Positions 8,316 through 19,497 of a DNA stretch of 64,000 nucleotides are shown piece by piece. The notes below the pieces were generated by a model. The model was not told the origin of the DNA, did not search any database, and worked only from the letters and a program-made list of their open reading frames with translations. The stretch comes from Flavobacterium croceum DSM 17960. GTDB lineage: Bacteria; Bacteroidota; Bacteroidia; Flavobacteriales; Flavobacteriaceae. A program made the position numbers and the translations under genes. The number at the start of each line of letters is the position of its first letter. Position 1 is the stretch's first letter. Location of the stretch: positions 1-64,000 of the forward strand of contig NZ_PQNY01000014.1 of NCBI RefSeq assembly GCF_002917885.1, written 5' to 3'.

Positions 8316-9731
8316 ATGCAAGAATGTATTTCGGTTTTTGACATGCTCAAAATAGGAGTAGGTCCTTCTAGTTCGCACACTTTGGGTCCTTGGCGTGCCG
8401 CCGAAAAGTTTTTAGAACATTTAGAACATAAATATTACACACAAAAAGCGCATACAGTAAGAGTAGATTTGTATGGTTCTTTATCGCTTACTGGAAAAGG
8501 ACACGCAACAGATTTTGCGGTTATGTTAGGGCTTAGCGGTCAAGATCCCGAATATATACCTGTAGAGGCTATCTCTGGAATTATTGATACAATTAATCAA
8601 ACCAAAAAACTGCATTTAGGGCAACATTATTTTATAGATTTTAACCCAGAAACACACATTGTTTTTAATAAGAATTTCTTGCCTTTTCATGCCAACGGAC
8701 TTACTTTTACCGCATTTTTTGAAAACGATACTTTTTGCGAAACCTATTATTCTATAGGTGGTGGTTTTGTTGTACAAGAAAATGACAATACTGAGAATAA
8801 AATATCCCATAAAATTCCGTATCCAATACAAAATACCGCAGAATTGATGGAATATTGTAAAGTTCAAAACAGAAAAATATCAGAAATTGTTTTGGACAAC
8901 GAACAAGTCATGCGCTCAAAAGAGCAGGTAGACAAAGAACTTATGCGTGTTTGGCATACAATGCTCGAATGTATGTATATAGGTTGCCATACAGAAGGAA
9001 CTTTGCCTGGCGGACTTAATGTGCGAAGAAGAGCTTTTGATATGCACAAAAATTTGATAGGAGATTTACCTTATCATTCGCCAGAAGAATGGCTACAAGT
9101 CATCAGAAAAACAGAAGTAAAATTTAGACAAATATTAAAATGGGTTTCTTGTTTTGCCTTGGCAGTAAATGAGGTAAACGCAGCCTTAGGACGTGTAGTA
9201 ACTGCACCTACAAATGGTAGTGCCGGAGTAATACCTGCTGTGCTTATGTACTATTTGGTAATAGAAAACCACGATGCAGGCGAAAAAGAAATACAACAAT
9301 TTTTGTTGGTTGCTGGCGAAATAGGTAGTATTTTTAAAAAAGGAGCGACTATATCGGCGGCTATGGGCGGTTGTCAGGCAGAAATAGGCGTATCAAGCGC
9401 TATGGCTGCTGGAGCATTGTGCGAATTGTTGGGAGGTAGCCCAGAACAAGTACAAATGGCTGCAGAAATTGCTATGGAACATCATTTAGGGCTTACTTGC
9501 GATCCTATAGCAGGTTTAGTACAAGTACCTTGTATAGAACGCAATACAATGGGAGCTATCAAAGCAATAAATGCGGCCGAACTTGCACTAGAAACAGATG
9601 CCAAAAATGCCAAAGTGCCTCTCGATAAAGTGATACATACAATGTGGGAAACTGCTAAAGATATGCATCATAAATACAAGGAAACATCTGAAGGAGGATT
9701 GGCTGTTGCGGTAAATATTGCAGATTGTTAA
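8316..9731 (+). CDS. sdaA: L-serine ammonia-lyase, iron-sulfur type
   Basis: Deaminates L-serine to pyruvate and ammonia using an oxygen-labile [4Fe-4S] cluster. The 471-residue chain contains both domains: the beta domain with [16 protein letters not shown] near residue 13, and the catalytic alpha domain with [30 protein letters not shown], and [17 protein letters not shown], which supply the cluster cysteines. Length and single-chain arrangement match SdaA. A -7 box TATATTTG at 8284-8291 lies 24 nt before the ATG, but I see no -33 TTG. No amino-acid transporter is adjacent. Confidence 0.93.
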   Translation: MQECISVFDMLKIGVGPSSSHTLGPWRAAEKFLEHLEHKYYTQKAHTVRVDLYGSLSLTGKGHATDFAVMLGLSGQDPEYIPVEAISGIIDTINQTKKLHLGQHYFIDFNPETHIVFNKNFLPFHANGLTFTAFFENDTFCETYYSIGGGFVVQENDNTENKISHKIPYPIQNTAELMEYCKVQNRKISEIVLDNEQVMRSKEQVDKELMRVWHTMLECMYIGCHTEGTLPGGLNVRRRAFDMHKNLIGDLPYHSPEEWLQVIRKTEVKFRQILKWVSCFALAVNEVNAALGRVVTAPTNGSAGVIPAVLMYYLVIENHDAGEKEIQQFLLVAGEIGSIFKKGATISAAMGGCQAEIGVSSAMAAGALCELLGGSPEQVQMAAEIAMEHHLGLTCDPIAGLVQVPCIERNTMGAIKAINAAELALETDAKNAKVPLDKVIHTMWETAKDMHHKYKETSEGGLAVAVNIADC

Positions 9732-9746
9732 TGCTTTAAAAATTAA

Positions 9747-10817
9747 TTATTTACGGGTATTTGCTTCTTTTAAAACATTAATTTCATTTTTTAATAAATC
9801 TATTTCGGTTTTTAATAAATCAAATTCTTTTTTATTTCCTTTTCCAGCTTCTACAGTTTGAAAAATTTTTAGTTTGGTATTTTTAAGATTGTATTTTAAT
9901 AGTTGTTTTTTGAGAGAATCATTAATTTTTGCATTGTATTTTTCAACAAGTAAGTCTAGTGTAATTTCACGATTGTCTACATCAATTTTATGATGAACTA
10001 CATGGTATTTCTTTTGAATAACTTCGGAAATAAAATGCTGAGCTTTATTGTTGTATAAATTTTTTGTAGCCAAATCATAAGCGAGGTAAACCGCTGGAAT
10101 AATTGTAATGAATACGAGAATGCCGAACCAATTGTTTACATTTTTAACTTTTGTATTGGATTTTGGTGTAAATTTTAAATACTTAGTGACTAAATAAGCA
10201 CCAATACAAATAAAAAGAGCATTAATAATGTAAGTATATAACCCGCCAACAAGATACTGCCATTGCAAAGTAGCAATACCAAAACCAGCAGTACAAAGTG
10301 GTGGTATACATGATGTTGCCACAGCTACACCAATAAGCACTTGAGTTCCGTTGTGTCTCGATATGGCAATAAAACCAGCTATTCCGCCAACAAATGCCAG
10401 CAATACATCAAATATGGTAGGTTTTGAAAAAGATAATAGCTCGTCTGTTGCGATACTATATGGATTTATTAAATAATATAGAGTAGAAAAAAACAACGAT
10501 ATAATTACAATAATACTGATATTTTTAAAACTCAGTTTTAGTAATTCGGTGTCTGAAATAGCGAGCGCAAATCCAACACCAAATACAGGTCCCATAAGAG
10601 GCGAAATTATCATTGCACCAATTACTGCTGTTTTAGAGTTTATATTTAAACCTATACACGAAATAATAATTGCTATAGCCAACAACCATAAGTTTTTACC
10701 TTTAAAATAAATACCTTCTTGTACTTCATTATAGGTTTCTACTTCGTCTTCTTGACTCGATTTCAAATCAAAAATAGAGCGAACATAACGTTTAATTATT
10801 TGTAATTTGGTAATCAT
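9747..10817 (-). CDS. DUF389 family membrane protein
   Basis: A 356-residue protein with six or more hydrophobic segments between about residues 44 and 245, including the family block GAMIISPLMGPVFGVGFALAI. A soluble C-terminal region of about 110 residues ends in a charged K/E/L-rich helix that may be a coiled coil. DUF389 proteins are widespread and uncharacterised; transport or sensing are only guesses. It is convergent with sdaA, with 15 nt between stops, and divergent from panB across a 251-nt gap in which I find no consensus promoter or RNA structure. Confidence 0.8.
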   Translation of the reverse strand: MITKLQIIKRYVRSIFDLKSSQEDEVETYNEVQEGIYFKGKNLWLLAIAIIISCIGLNINSKTAVIGAMIISPLMGPVFGVGFALAISDTELLKLSFKNISIIVIISLFFSTLYYLINPYSIATDELLSFSKPTIFDVLLAFVGGIAGFIAISRHNGTQVLIGVAVATSCIPPLCTAGFGIATLQWQYLVGGLYTYIINALFICIGAYLVTKYLKFTPKSNTKVKNVNNWFGILVFITIIPAVYLAYDLATKNLYNNKAQHFISEVIQKKYHVVHHKIDVDNREITLDLLVEKYNAKINDSLKKQLLKYNLKNTKLKIFQTVEAGKGNKKEFDLLKTEIDLLKNEINVLKEANTRK

Positions 10818-11068
10818 TAATTTTATTATTTAAAAACAATTTTTTAACTAAAATTTCTACCAAAAATACTCAATAGACAAACCACTTGACAAATTTTTCT
10901 GACATTTTTTATAAATTCATATTCCATAATTTTATTTATATTTTAGTAGTTAAAATAGTTAATAGTTTATGAGTACTACAAGCAACAAAGCATCAGATTG
11001 ATTTTTATTACAATATTGTATAGGCTTACCGCCAATTTTAGTATTTTTACCACATAAAATAAAATACG

Positions 11069-11887
11069 ATGTCTGTAGCAAAAAAAGATTATAAAAGAGT
11101 TACCACAAAGTCATTAATTGAAATGAAAGCCAATGGCGAAAAAATTTCGATGCTTACAGCATACGATTTTACAATGGCAAAAATTGTAGATACAGCAGGT
11201 ATTGATGTTATTTTGGTAGGAGATTCGGCAAGTAACGTTATGGCAGGGCACGAAACAACTCTTCCAATCACATTAGATCAAATGATTTACCATGCGAGTA
11301 GTGTGGTGCGAGCCATTCATAGAGCATTGGTTGTGGTAGATTTACCTTTTGGGAGCTATCAATCAGATCCAAAAGAAGCTTTGCGTTCTGCTATTAGAAT
11401 TATGAAAGAAAGTGGAGGACACGCTGTAAAACTTGAAGGAGGAAGCGAAATAAAAGATTCTATAAAAAGAATACTTAATGCAGGTATTCCCGTTATGGGA
11501 CATTTAGGATTAACGCCTCAATCTATTTATAAATTTGGTACATATACTGTAAGAGCCAAAGAAGAAGCCGAAGCAGAAAAATTAATAGAAGATGCCAAAA
11601 TGCTTGAACGAATTGGGTGTTTTGCACTGGTATTAGAAAAAATTCCGGCATCATTAGCAGAAAAAGTAGCCAAAAGTATATCGATTCCTGTTATTGGAAT
11701 AGGCGCTGGTGGCGGAGTTGATGGTCAAGTATTGGTCGTACACGATATGCTTGGAATGAATAATGAATTTAGCCCAAGATTTTTACGTAGATACTTAAAT
11801 CTTTACGAACTTATGACACAAGCTATTGGGCAATATGTAACAGATGTTAAAAGCAAAGATTTTCCAAACGAAAAAGAGCAATATTAA
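11069..11887 (+). CDS. panB: 3-methyl-2-oxobutanoate hydroxymethyltransferase
   Basis: First committed step of pantothenate synthesis: transfers a hydroxymethyl group from 5,10-methylene-THF to 2-oxoisovalerate to make ketopantoate. The 272-residue product has the PanB signature throughout: MLTAYDF at 28-34, GDSASNV at 51-57, [28 protein letters not shown] and the C-terminal [18 protein letters not shown]. It is followed after 28 nt by the RluA-type gene on the same strand, a likely operon. No panC or panD is in the window. Confidence 0.95.
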   Translation: MSVAKKDYKRVTTKSLIEMKANGEKISMLTAYDFTMAKIVDTAGIDVILVGDSASNVMAGHETTLPITLDQMIYHASSVVRAIHRALVVVDLPFGSYQSDPKEALRSAIRIMKESGGHAVKLEGGSEIKDSIKRILNAGIPVMGHLGLTPQSIYKFGTYTVRAKEEAEAEKLIEDAKMLERIGCFALVLEKIPASLAEKVAKSISIPVIGIGAGGGVDGQVLVVHDMLGMNNEFSPRFLRRYLNLYELMTQAIGQYVTDVKSKDFPNEKEQY

Positions 11888-11915
11888 ACATAATAAACAA
11901 GTTTTATTTTAAGTT

Positions 11916-12617
11916 TTGGAAACAAAAGTTATATCTACCAAAAGTAATCTTCAAGTTTTATATGAAGATAACCATATAATTGTGGTAAATAAGCGAGTTG
12001 GCGATATTGTACAAGGAGATAAAACGGGTGACAAACCCTTGTCTGATATAGTAAAAGAGTACATTAAAGACAAATACAATAAACAAGGAGAGGTTTTTTT
12101 GGGCGTTGTACATAGGCTTGACCGCCCTACTACAGGTATTGTAGTTTTTGCTAGAACCAGTAAGGCATTAGAGCGACTTAATAAAATGTTTAGCAATAGA
12201 GAAACTAATAAAGTTTATTGGGCTGTTGTAAAAAATTGTCCGCCACATAATGCCGACCAACTTACACATTATTTGGTAAGGAACACAAAAAACAATACAT
12301 CAAAAGCTTTTTTAAAAGAAGTACCAAATAGTAAAAAAGCAGTATTAGACTATAAAATTATTCAAACCTTGCACAATTTTTATGTATTAGAAATCGTTTT
12401 ACATACAGGACGACATCACCAAATACGTTCTCAATTGGCTGCTATAGGTTGCCCTATAAAAGGAGATTTAAAATATGGTTTTGATAGAAGCAACCCAGAC
12501 GGAGGCATACATCTACACGCTAGAAGCTTAGCCTTAGTGCACCCTGTTTCAAAACAAAATATGAGTTTTACAGCACCATTACCCAATGATAACATTTGGA
12601 AATTTGTAAATTCTTAA
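11916..12617 (+). CDS. RluA-family pseudouridine synthase
   Basis: Isomerises uridine to pseudouridine in rRNA or tRNA. The catalytic motif HRLDRPTTG is at 66-74 with the nucleophile Asp69, followed by GRHHQIRSQLAAIGCPIKGDLKYG, the second family block. At 233 residues it lacks an N-terminal S4 domain, so it belongs with the short RluA/TruC-like members; the target base cannot be assigned. The only plausible start is a TTG at 11916, because no ATG precedes the conserved LYEDNHIIVVNK strand. It follows panB by 28 nt. Confidence 0.87.
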   Translation: METKVISTKSNLQVLYEDNHIIVVNKRVGDIVQGDKTGDKPLSDIVKEYIKDKYNKQGEVFLGVVHRLDRPTTGIVVFARTSKALERLNKMFSNRETNKVYWAVVKNCPPHNADQLTHYLVRNTKNNTSKAFLKEVPNSKKAVLDYKIIQTLHNFYVLEIVLHTGRHHQIRSQLAAIGCPIKGDLKYGFDRSNPDGGIHLHARSLALVHPVSKQNMSFTAPLPNDNIWKFVNS

Positions 12618-12662
12618 AAAGAACTTAACTTTACAAAATATTAGTATTTAAAATAACCATTT

Positions 12663-14069
12663 ATGAAGAAAGTAATTTTTTTAGTAGCCATTTTTGCTTG
12701 TACATTGAGTATGGCGCAAGAACATTTTACGGGATTAACAAATTCTAGTAGAGTAGGAGTACTTACTGTAGGTAACAACCCTGCTGAAATTTTAAACATG
12801 TCAAACCGATTTGAATTTAATTTGTTTGGTATGAGTGTAAATAGTGCCAACAATAAAGTAGGTTTTAAAGATATTACTTCAGATAAAAATATAGAAGACT
12901 TAATATTTACAGGATCTGAGCCTGTAAACATGAGAGTTAATGCCGAAATATACGGCCCAAGCGTAGCTGTAAACCTTAAAAAATGGGGATTTGGACTGTA
13001 TACAAAAGCAAATTTAAAATTGGATATTATAGATGTAGATACAAAATTGGGAGACGCAATTAATAATGCAAATGCGTACAGTATACTCAGTATGACTTCT
13101 ATAAAAAATGATTACAACCAGAGGCTTTCAGGTACAGTATGGGGAGAAGTAGGTATTACAGCTGCTAGAAATTTTGTAAACTCGTTACATCACAAATTTA
13201 ATGCAGGTGTTACTTTTAAAATATTAATGCCAGGCGCTTATGCCAACATGGGATTGGATAAATTTAATGGAACCATTACAAATAGTGGTGGAACAGCTTA
13301 TTTAACCAATACGCAAGCAAATATGAACATAGCCTATTCCGGAAATTTAGCTAATAATTTTTCTAATGTTTCAGATTATACAAGTTCTATATTTGGAAAC
13401 ATTAACGGTTTTGCGGGCGATTTAGGTATTAATTATCAATACAAAAAAGATAGTGCGCTTATTCCAGATAAAATTGAAGAAAAAGTAAGAAACAAGTACA
13501 AAAATAAATACTTACTCAATTTAGGATTATCTGTAAAAAACATAGGTAGTATGACCTTTAAAGATAATAATAATTCTACTACAAATTATGCCTTAAATAC
13601 TCAACCCAACGCATTAAACCCAAATCCGCTAGGTTTAGATTTAAGTTTATTTGAAAACGCAGATGGTTTAAAAGATGTTGAGAATATCTTGTTGCAAAAT
13701 GGATATTTAACAAAAGTTTCTTCAAACCGAGAATTGAAAGTAAAACTACCGACTACGATAAATGCTTATGCAGATGTAAAAGTGATATCAAAACTATATG
13801 TTTCGGCATATTGGCAACAAAAAGTGAATAAAGATTCAGAAAATGATCAAATTACAGCTCAAAATATCTTTACAGTAACACCGCGTATTAATCTAGGTTT
13901 TTTTGAAGCCTATGTACCACTTTCAAACACTGAAGTAGCTGGATTTACTGGCGGTTTTGGTATACGATTAGGAGGGTTTTATATTGGTTCGGGGTCTATA
14001 CTTACAGCTCTTACCAGCGATACTAAACAAGCAGATATCTATACAGGTTTTAGATGGGCTTTTTTATAA
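12663..14069 (+). CDS. DUF5723 family outer-membrane-like protein
   Basis: The product starts with a signal peptide (residues 1-19, ending SMAQ) and continues with alternating hydrophobic/polar strands. It ends in an aromatic-rich strand with terminal F-L, as in outer-membrane beta barrels. The N-terminal pattern (SSRVGVLTVGNNPAEI, then NRFEFNLFGMSVN) matches my memory of the Bacteroidetes DUF5723 family, which is uncharacterised. The 468-residue length fits. It lies 45 nt after the RluA-type gene and 9 nt before the aldehyde dehydrogenase, so read-through is likely. Confidence 0.7.
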   Translation: MKKVIFLVAIFACTLSMAQEHFTGLTNSSRVGVLTVGNNPAEILNMSNRFEFNLFGMSVNSANNKVGFKDITSDKNIEDLIFTGSEPVNMRVNAEIYGPSVAVNLKKWGFGLYTKANLKLDIIDVDTKLGDAINNANAYSILSMTSIKNDYNQRLSGTVWGEVGITAARNFVNSLHHKFNAGVTFKILMPGAYANMGLDKFNGTITNSGGTAYLTNTQANMNIAYSGNLANNFSNVSDYTSSIFGNINGFAGDLGINYQYKKDSALIPDKIEEKVRNKYKNKYLLNLGLSVKNIGSMTFKDNNNSTTNYALNTQPNALNPNPLGLDLSLFENADGLKDVENILLQNGYLTKVSSNRELKVKLPTTINAYADVKVISKLYVSAYWQQKVNKDSENDQITAQNIFTVTPRINLGFFEAYVPLSNTEVAGFTGGFGIRLGGFYIGSGSILTALTSDTKQADIYTGFRWAFL

Positions 14070-14078
14070 AATAAAAAG

Positions 14079-15416
14079 ATGCCTAACAAAATTTCTGTAA
14101 AAAAGCGTATTCAAATTTTAAAAAACTTGCTTGTTGAAATAGAAAAAAACGAGCAAAACATAACTTATGCTTTATATTCTGATTTTAATAAGAGTGAAGC
14201 CGAAGTTTTTCTTACAGAAATCTTTTTTGTAAAATCTGAACTTAAAAAAACAATTAAAAAGCTTCCCTTTTGGCTCAAACCCAAAAGGGAAGTTTCTTCA
14301 CTATTAAATTTTCCGTCATCAGATTTTATTTATAAACAACCCTACGGAAAAGTATTAATTATTGCTCCTTGGAATTATCCTTTTCAGCTTTCTTTTTGTC
14401 CTATGATAGCCGCATTTGCTGCGGGTAATAGTATTGTACTTAAACCTTCAGAATGGGTTCCAAATACCAATTCGGTAATCTTAAAGATTATTGAAAAAGT
14501 ATTTGAAAAAAAATATGTTTCTGTAGAGTTGGGCGGAGTTGAAAAGGCAACAGAGTTACTGAGTAAACGTTGGGATTACATATTTTTTACAGGAAGTGTA
14601 GCTGTTGGTAAAATTGTTCACCAAGCGGCTTCAAAACATCTTACGCCTGTTACTTTAGAATTAGGAGGTAAAAACCCGTGTATTGTAGATGAAACAGCTC
14701 AAATTGAATTATCTGCCAAAAGAATTGTCTGGGGTAAATTTATTAATGCAGGGCAAACTTGTATTGCTCCAGATTATGTTTTAGTTCACGAAAAGGTAAA
14801 AGAAAAATTTATTGAAGCTCTAATTAAATATATTAAGCTTTTTTATGGAGATAAAGTGATAGATTCGCTAGATTACCCAAGAATAATATCTGAAAATCAT
14901 ACCAACCGATTAGTAAAACTTCTAGAGCACCAACAAATTGTTTTTGGGGGAGAATTTTCAATACACCAAAAATTTTTAGAACCTACCATTGTTTTGGAAC
15001 CTAGCTTTGATTCACCTTTAATGCATGAAGAGATTTTTGGGCCTATTCTTCCTATCATTGGGTATACATTATACCGCGATTTAGAAACTATTATTAGCAG
15101 ATACGAAAAACCTCTAGCCCTTTATTATTTTACAACAAACAAAACAAATTATTCCAAAGTAATTAAAGATTTTAGTTTTGGAGGAGGAGTTATTAACGAT
15201 ACTTTGGTTCATTTTGCTAACTCTCGATTACCATTTGGAGGCGTAGGGCAAAGTGGCTTAGGGGCTTATCATGGTGTTTACAGTATTGATACGTTTACCC
15301 ATAAAAAATCTGTGGTTCGTAGATCTTTAAGGTTAGATGTTTCTTTAAGGTATCCTCCATTCGTGCTTAAACTAAAAAAAGTAAGAAAGATTCTTAATTT
15401 TTTAAGCAAATTTTAA
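14079..15416 (+). CDS. Aldehyde dehydrogenase (class 3 / fatty-aldehyde type)
   Basis: NAD(P)-dependent oxidation of an aldehyde to an acid. The 445-residue length and lack of an N-terminal extension match the class 3 / coniferyl-aldehyde group. Visible blocks are the APWNYP segment, the LKPSE nucleotide site, FTGSVAVGK, the general-base ELGGKNP and the catalytic AGQTCIAPDYV with Cys228, then EEIFGPILP and LPFGGVGQSG. The C terminus carries a basic hydrophobic tail (residues 420-445) that may anchor it to the membrane, as in fatty aldehyde dehydrogenases. The substrate is inferred only by group. Confidence 0.9.
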   Translation: MPNKISVKKRIQILKNLLVEIEKNEQNITYALYSDFNKSEAEVFLTEIFFVKSELKKTIKKLPFWLKPKREVSSLLNFPSSDFIYKQPYGKVLIIAPWNYPFQLSFCPMIAAFAAGNSIVLKPSEWVPNTNSVILKIIEKVFEKKYVSVELGGVEKATELLSKRWDYIFFTGSVAVGKIVHQAASKHLTPVTLELGGKNPCIVDETAQIELSAKRIVWGKFINAGQTCIAPDYVLVHEKVKEKFIEALIKYIKLFYGDKVIDSLDYPRIISENHTNRLVKLLEHQQIVFGGEFSIHQKFLEPTIVLEPSFDSPLMHEEIFGPILPIIGYTLYRDLETIISRYEKPLALYYFTTNKTNYSKVIKDFSFGGGVINDTLVHFANSRLPFGGVGQSGLGAYHGVYSIDTFTHKKSVVRRSLRLDVSLRYPPFVLKLKKVRKILNFLSKF

Positions 15417-15487
15417 AAAAATTACTTCAATAGTATATTTATAATTTCGTAAATTTATACATTAAACAACCTAAATGAAATTAAATA

Positions 15488-18400
15488 TTGATTTGTAAGC
15501 CTACACACCTAGTATATCATACTTTTTTCTCATTTAGCTATGTGTGGGTTTTTCTTGTGTTGTTAATAATCATTATTTATTTGTATTACAGAGCTATAAA
15601 ATTAAAAAATGAGACTATTTTTAATTCTATTTCTCGTTACAATGAATTAGAATCTAGATTAGGGCAACAAAAATTGTTTTTTTTGTATTTAGGTTATGGC
15701 ATTCCCATTATTGAGATAGTATACTATGTTTTTGATGTTAGAAAAGAGTATATATTTTTTTATATAGCTTTTGGGCTTGTTATATTGTCTATTTACTATT
15801 TGTATGAGTATTACGGTTATTTTAAAAAATCGTTTACCACCTTATTTTCAATATGTTATTTAATATATTTTTGTTTTACCTACTACAATTTAATTTTCTC
15901 AAAATTTGCATTAGTTAATTATGTAGCTATAATTGTTTTATTTAATTTATGTAATGTAGCATTTAGACGAATGAAATATTACTGGATATTTATTTCAGCA
16001 ACATTAATATTAACATTATCACAACTTTTTCTCAATTATTTATCCAAAGAAAAACTTATTTTACTTACCATATCGTTCCTTATCATTCTTTTAATTCATT
16101 ATGTAAGATTTGAAGCCATTACTAAAAGTAAAAATAGGTATTTGTTTGCCTATGAGGTAATTAACAAAGGAAATGTTCTTGTTGTTGCAGTTAATAAACG
16201 AGGAGAAGTAATTTTTTCGAGTGATCAAATAAAAGAAATTTTGGGTTATGAACCAGAAGAAGTATTAGGCTTTAATTTTTGGAACTTAACAGAAGATAAA
16301 GATTTTGAAGGTGAAACTTATTTTGATAGATATAAAGATAATAGAGTTTACACCAGAAAACTTAAATGCAAAGATGGGGAATATAAGTATATACAATGGA
16401 AAGATAGAAGATTTACAACGGATATAATTATTGGTATAGGTCAAGACATTACTCACCAAGAATTACTTAAAAATAAATATATTGATTTAGTAGAAAAAGC
16501 TACCGACATTATTTATGAATTAAATAATGAAGCTGAAATTATCTTTGTAAATATTTATGCTTTAAAAATATTAGGTTATAATTATGATGAATTAATTCAT
16601 AAAAAAATTACCAATTTCATACAAGAAGATTATCAACAAAAATTTTTAGATCATTATTTTAAGCAGTCCAATCAAAATATTCCAAACCAATCGTTGTTAT
16701 TTCCATTTATAGATAAAAATAACAGCGTATTGTGGTTATCACAAAATGTGTCAATTAAAAAAACAGATGAAAATACGTTTGATGGCATATCTATAATAGC
16801 CCGCGATGTAACACTATTGCAAGAGCTTGAGTTTGAAAAGCAAATAAAGTTAGGCAAAATTAAAAAACATGACGAAATACTAAGAGCCATTACCAAAAAA
16901 TCTTATACTAATACAGAAAATTTTGATAGTATTGTTAAGTTTATTTTAAAGAATGTTTCAGAAGAAACAGGCATAGATAGAGCATCATTCTGGGAATTTA
17001 AAAATCAAAAATTATATTGTAATAATTTATATTGCAAAGATACAGATACGTTTGAAAAAGACTTTATAATAGAACAAAATGACTATCCCATTTATTTTTC
17101 AGAACTATACAAAGAAAAACAAATTATAGCCAACAATGTTTACCAGCATGATCAACTCATAGAATTGGTATCTAACTATTTTGTTCATTTTAAAATACAA
17201 TCTCTGCTAGATTCACCCATATTTATAAACGGTACTCTTGTAGGTATTGTATGTCTAGAAGATTGCAAGCCTAGAAATTGGGACTATGAAGATATATCAT
17301 TCGCAAAGTCTTTAAGCGACGCTATAGCCATAGTTATAGAAACAAATAATAGAATTGAAGTTGAAAAAAAATTAGCTTACAAAAGTGAGTTACTTTCTGC
17401 TATAGCACAAATTACAAATGACTTTTTGGTAAATGACGATTTAGATACAATTTTTAAAAATTCATTATCTCTTATAGGTAATGCCGCCAATATAGATAGA
17501 ATTTATTATTTTGATAATAATGAAGAAAATAAAACAGTAAGTCAAAGATATGAATGGGTAAAACCAGGCATAACACCACAAATAAACAATCAAGACTTAC
17601 AAAATTTTCCTCATCAAATTTTTCAAGAATTTTTAGAAGAACTATACAATGGTAGTCAATACAGCTTTTTAATAAAAAACTTAAAAAATTCAAAATACAA
17701 AGAAAGTTTAGTACAACAAGATATACTATCGATACTTATTTTACCTATTTTTTTAAAAGATAAACTTATAGGTTTTATAGGTTTTGACGATTGTACTACA
17801 GAGAGAATATGGAGTGATGATGAAATTAGTGTGCTCAAAACGCTTGCCAATAATATTTCAACAGTTATTGAAAGAAATATAAACCAAGAAAAAATTTCTG
17901 ATAGTGAAGATAAGTTTAGGTTAATTGCCAATAATATCCCTAGTACGGTTTATTTAGCAAATTTTGATAAAAAGTCCTCAAAAATTTACCTTAATGAAAA
18001 AGTAGAAGAGCTTACTGGATTTAGCAAGAATGACTTTGTATTTGGTGATGCCTCATTTCTAGATTTGATACACCCAGATGATAAAGAAACCATCTTAACA
18101 AGCCAATTAAAAAATATTGAAGAAGGCAAACAAATACATTCTATCTACAGAATTATTCATAAGGACGGACACATAGTTTGGGTAGAAGAATTTGCAGATT
18201 CAATACGCAATAATCAAAACGAAATTATTTATATAGGAGGAATTTATTTTGATATAACTAAAGATAAAGAAGCAGAAGTTTTACTGAAAGAAAAACAACT
18301 TGCTGAAGCTGCAAATAAAGCAAAATCAGAATTTTTAGCCAATATGAGTCATGAAATTCGTACACCACTTAACGGTATAATTGGTTTTACAGATTTATTG

Positions 18401-19459
18401 AGAAATACCAATCTAGATGTAGTGCAAACCAAATATATGGATACCATAAACAAGTCTGCCAATTCATTGATGGAGATAATAAATGATATTCTAGATTTTT
18501 CAAAAATTGAATCTGGAAAAATGGAATTGGATATTAGTAATTATGATATTAGAGAACTAGCTTCAGATGTAGTAGAATTATTTAAGTACGAAACCAAACA
18601 ACGCAATATAGAACTTAAGTTAAATATAGACATTAATGTTCCCAATATCATTCAAATAGATGGTATTAGGCTTAAACAAATCATGATGAATTTGTTAAGT
18701 AATGCTGTAAAATTTACTAGAAAAGGATCGGTTACTTTAAAAATAATTTGTTTAGAAAAAAAAGAAGACGAACTATGTAGTTTACAATTTTCGGTTATTG
18801 ATACAGGTATAGGTATTCCACATCATTATCAACAAAAAATATTTGAAGCCTTCTCACAAGGTGATACTTCAACAACTAGAAAATTTGGAGGAACAGGTTT
18901 AGGAATATCAATTTCCAATAGTTTATTAAAACTTATGAATTCTTATTTAGAGTTAAAAAGCATTCATGGAATAGGTTCTACATTTTATTTTACAATTAAA
19001 GTTCCAAAAGTTGAACAAGTAATAACAGAGAATGAGCCAATACAAAATACTAATTTATCTCATGTAGATAATCAATTAGAAATTAATGCAAAAAGTATTC
19101 TTATAGCAGAAGACAATAAAATAAATTTACTTTTAGCCAAAACTTTGGTTTCAAAAATTATTCCTCATGCTACAATAATTGAAGCTGTAGATGGAAGAGA
19201 TGCTGTATCGAAATTCAAACAATTTAATCCCGAAGTTATATTTATGGATATACAAATGCCAATAATGAATGGTTACGAAGCATCGCAACACATAAGAAAT
19301 ACGCCAGAAGGAATAAATGTAGCAATAATAGCACTGACTGCTGGAGCAGTTTTAGGCGAAAAACAAAAATGTTTAGACGCAGGAATGAATGATTATTTAA
19401 CCAAGCCTATTGTGCAACAAGATTTGTATAACATGTTGCAAAAGTGGATAAAGAAATAA
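15488..19459 (+). CDS. Hybrid sensor histidine kinase (PAS/GAF, HisKA, HATPase, REC)
   Basis: A 1323-residue orphan hybrid kinase. Residues 1-210 hold about seven membrane segments. Then follow two PAS domains (about 220-455), two GAF domains (about 470-800) and a third PAS (about 810-925). The HisKA domain has phospho-acceptor His955 in [11 protein letters not shown]; the HATPase_c domain has [17 protein letters not shown] and GGTGLGI; and the C-terminal receiver has phospho-acceptor Asp1254 in [11 protein letters not shown]. There is no DNA-binding output, so the phosphate probably moves to a separate protein. No ATG exists in frame near the start: TTG at 15488 or a GTG at residue 19 must serve. 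An out-of-frame ATG at 15475 gives a 7-residue leader peptide ending at 15498. The start is therefore uncertain. Confidence 0.88.
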   Translation: MICKPTHLVYHTFFSFSYVWVFLVLLIIIIYLYYRAIKLKNETIFNSISRYNELESRLGQQKLFFLYLGYGIPIIEIVYYVFDVRKEYIFFYIAFGLVILSIYYLYEYYGYFKKSFTTLFSICYLIYFCFTYYNLIFSKFALVNYVAIIVLFNLCNVAFRRMKYYWIFISATLILTLSQLFLNYLSKEKLILLTISFLIILLIHYVRFEAITKSKNRYLFAYEVINKGNVLVVAVNKRGEVIFSSDQIKEILGYEPEEVLGFNFWNLTEDKDFEGETYFDRYKDNRVYTRKLKCKDGEYKYIQWKDRRFTTDIIIGIGQDITHQELLKNKYIDLVEKATDIIYELNNEAEIIFVNIYALKILGYNYDELIHKKITNFIQEDYQQKFLDHYFKQSNQNIPNQSLLFPFIDKNNSVLWLSQNVSIKKTDENTFDGISIIARDVTLLQELEFEKQIKLGKIKKHDEILRAITKKSYTNTENFDSIVKFILKNVSEETGIDRASFWEFKNQKLYCNNLYCKDTDTFEKDFIIEQNDYPIYFSELYKEKQIIANNVYQHDQLIELVSNYFVHFKIQSLLDSPIFINGTLVGIVCLEDCKPRNWDYEDISFAKSLSDAIAIVIETNNRIEVEKKLAYKSELLSAIAQITNDFLVNDDLDTIFKNSLSLIGNAANIDRIYYFDNNEENKTVSQRYEWVKPGITPQINNQDLQNFPHQIFQEFLEELYNGSQYSFLIKNLKNSKYKESLVQQDILSILILPIFLKDKLIGFIGFDDCTTERIWSDDEISVLKTLANNISTVIERNINQEKISDSEDKFRLIANNIPSTVYLANFDKKSSKIYLNEKVEELTGFSKNDFVFGDASFLDLIHPDDKETILTSQLKNIEEGKQIHSIYRIIHKDGHIVWVEEFADSIRNNQNEIIYIGGIYFDITKDKEAEVLLKEKQLAEAANKAKSEFLANMSHEIRTPLNGIIGFTDLLRNTNLDVVQTKYMDTINKSANSLMEIINDILDFSKIESGKMELDISNYDIRELASDVVELFKYETKQRNIELKLNIDINVPNIIQIDGIRLKQIMMNLLSNAVKFTRKGSVTLKIICLEKKEDELCSLQFSVIDTGIGIPHHYQQKIFEAFSQGDTSTTRKFGGTGLGISISNSLLKLMNSYLELKSIHGIGSTFYFTIKVPKVEQVITENEPIQNTNLSHVDNQLEINAKSILIAEDNKINLLLAKTLVSKIIPHATIIEAVDGRDAVSKFKQFNPEVIFMDIQMPIMNGYEASQHIRNTPEGINVAIIALTAGAVLGEKQKCLDAGMNDYLTKPIVQQDLYNMLQKWIKK

Positions 19460-19497
19460 AGAAAAAAATTATATTTGTAAAAAAAAGAAATTAAAAT

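Noticed and set aside
10818..11068. Riboswitch or small RNA before panB
   Set aside because: I looked for stable stems and a full promoter in this 251-nt AT-rich gap and saw none; the only ATG frame there is 10 codons.
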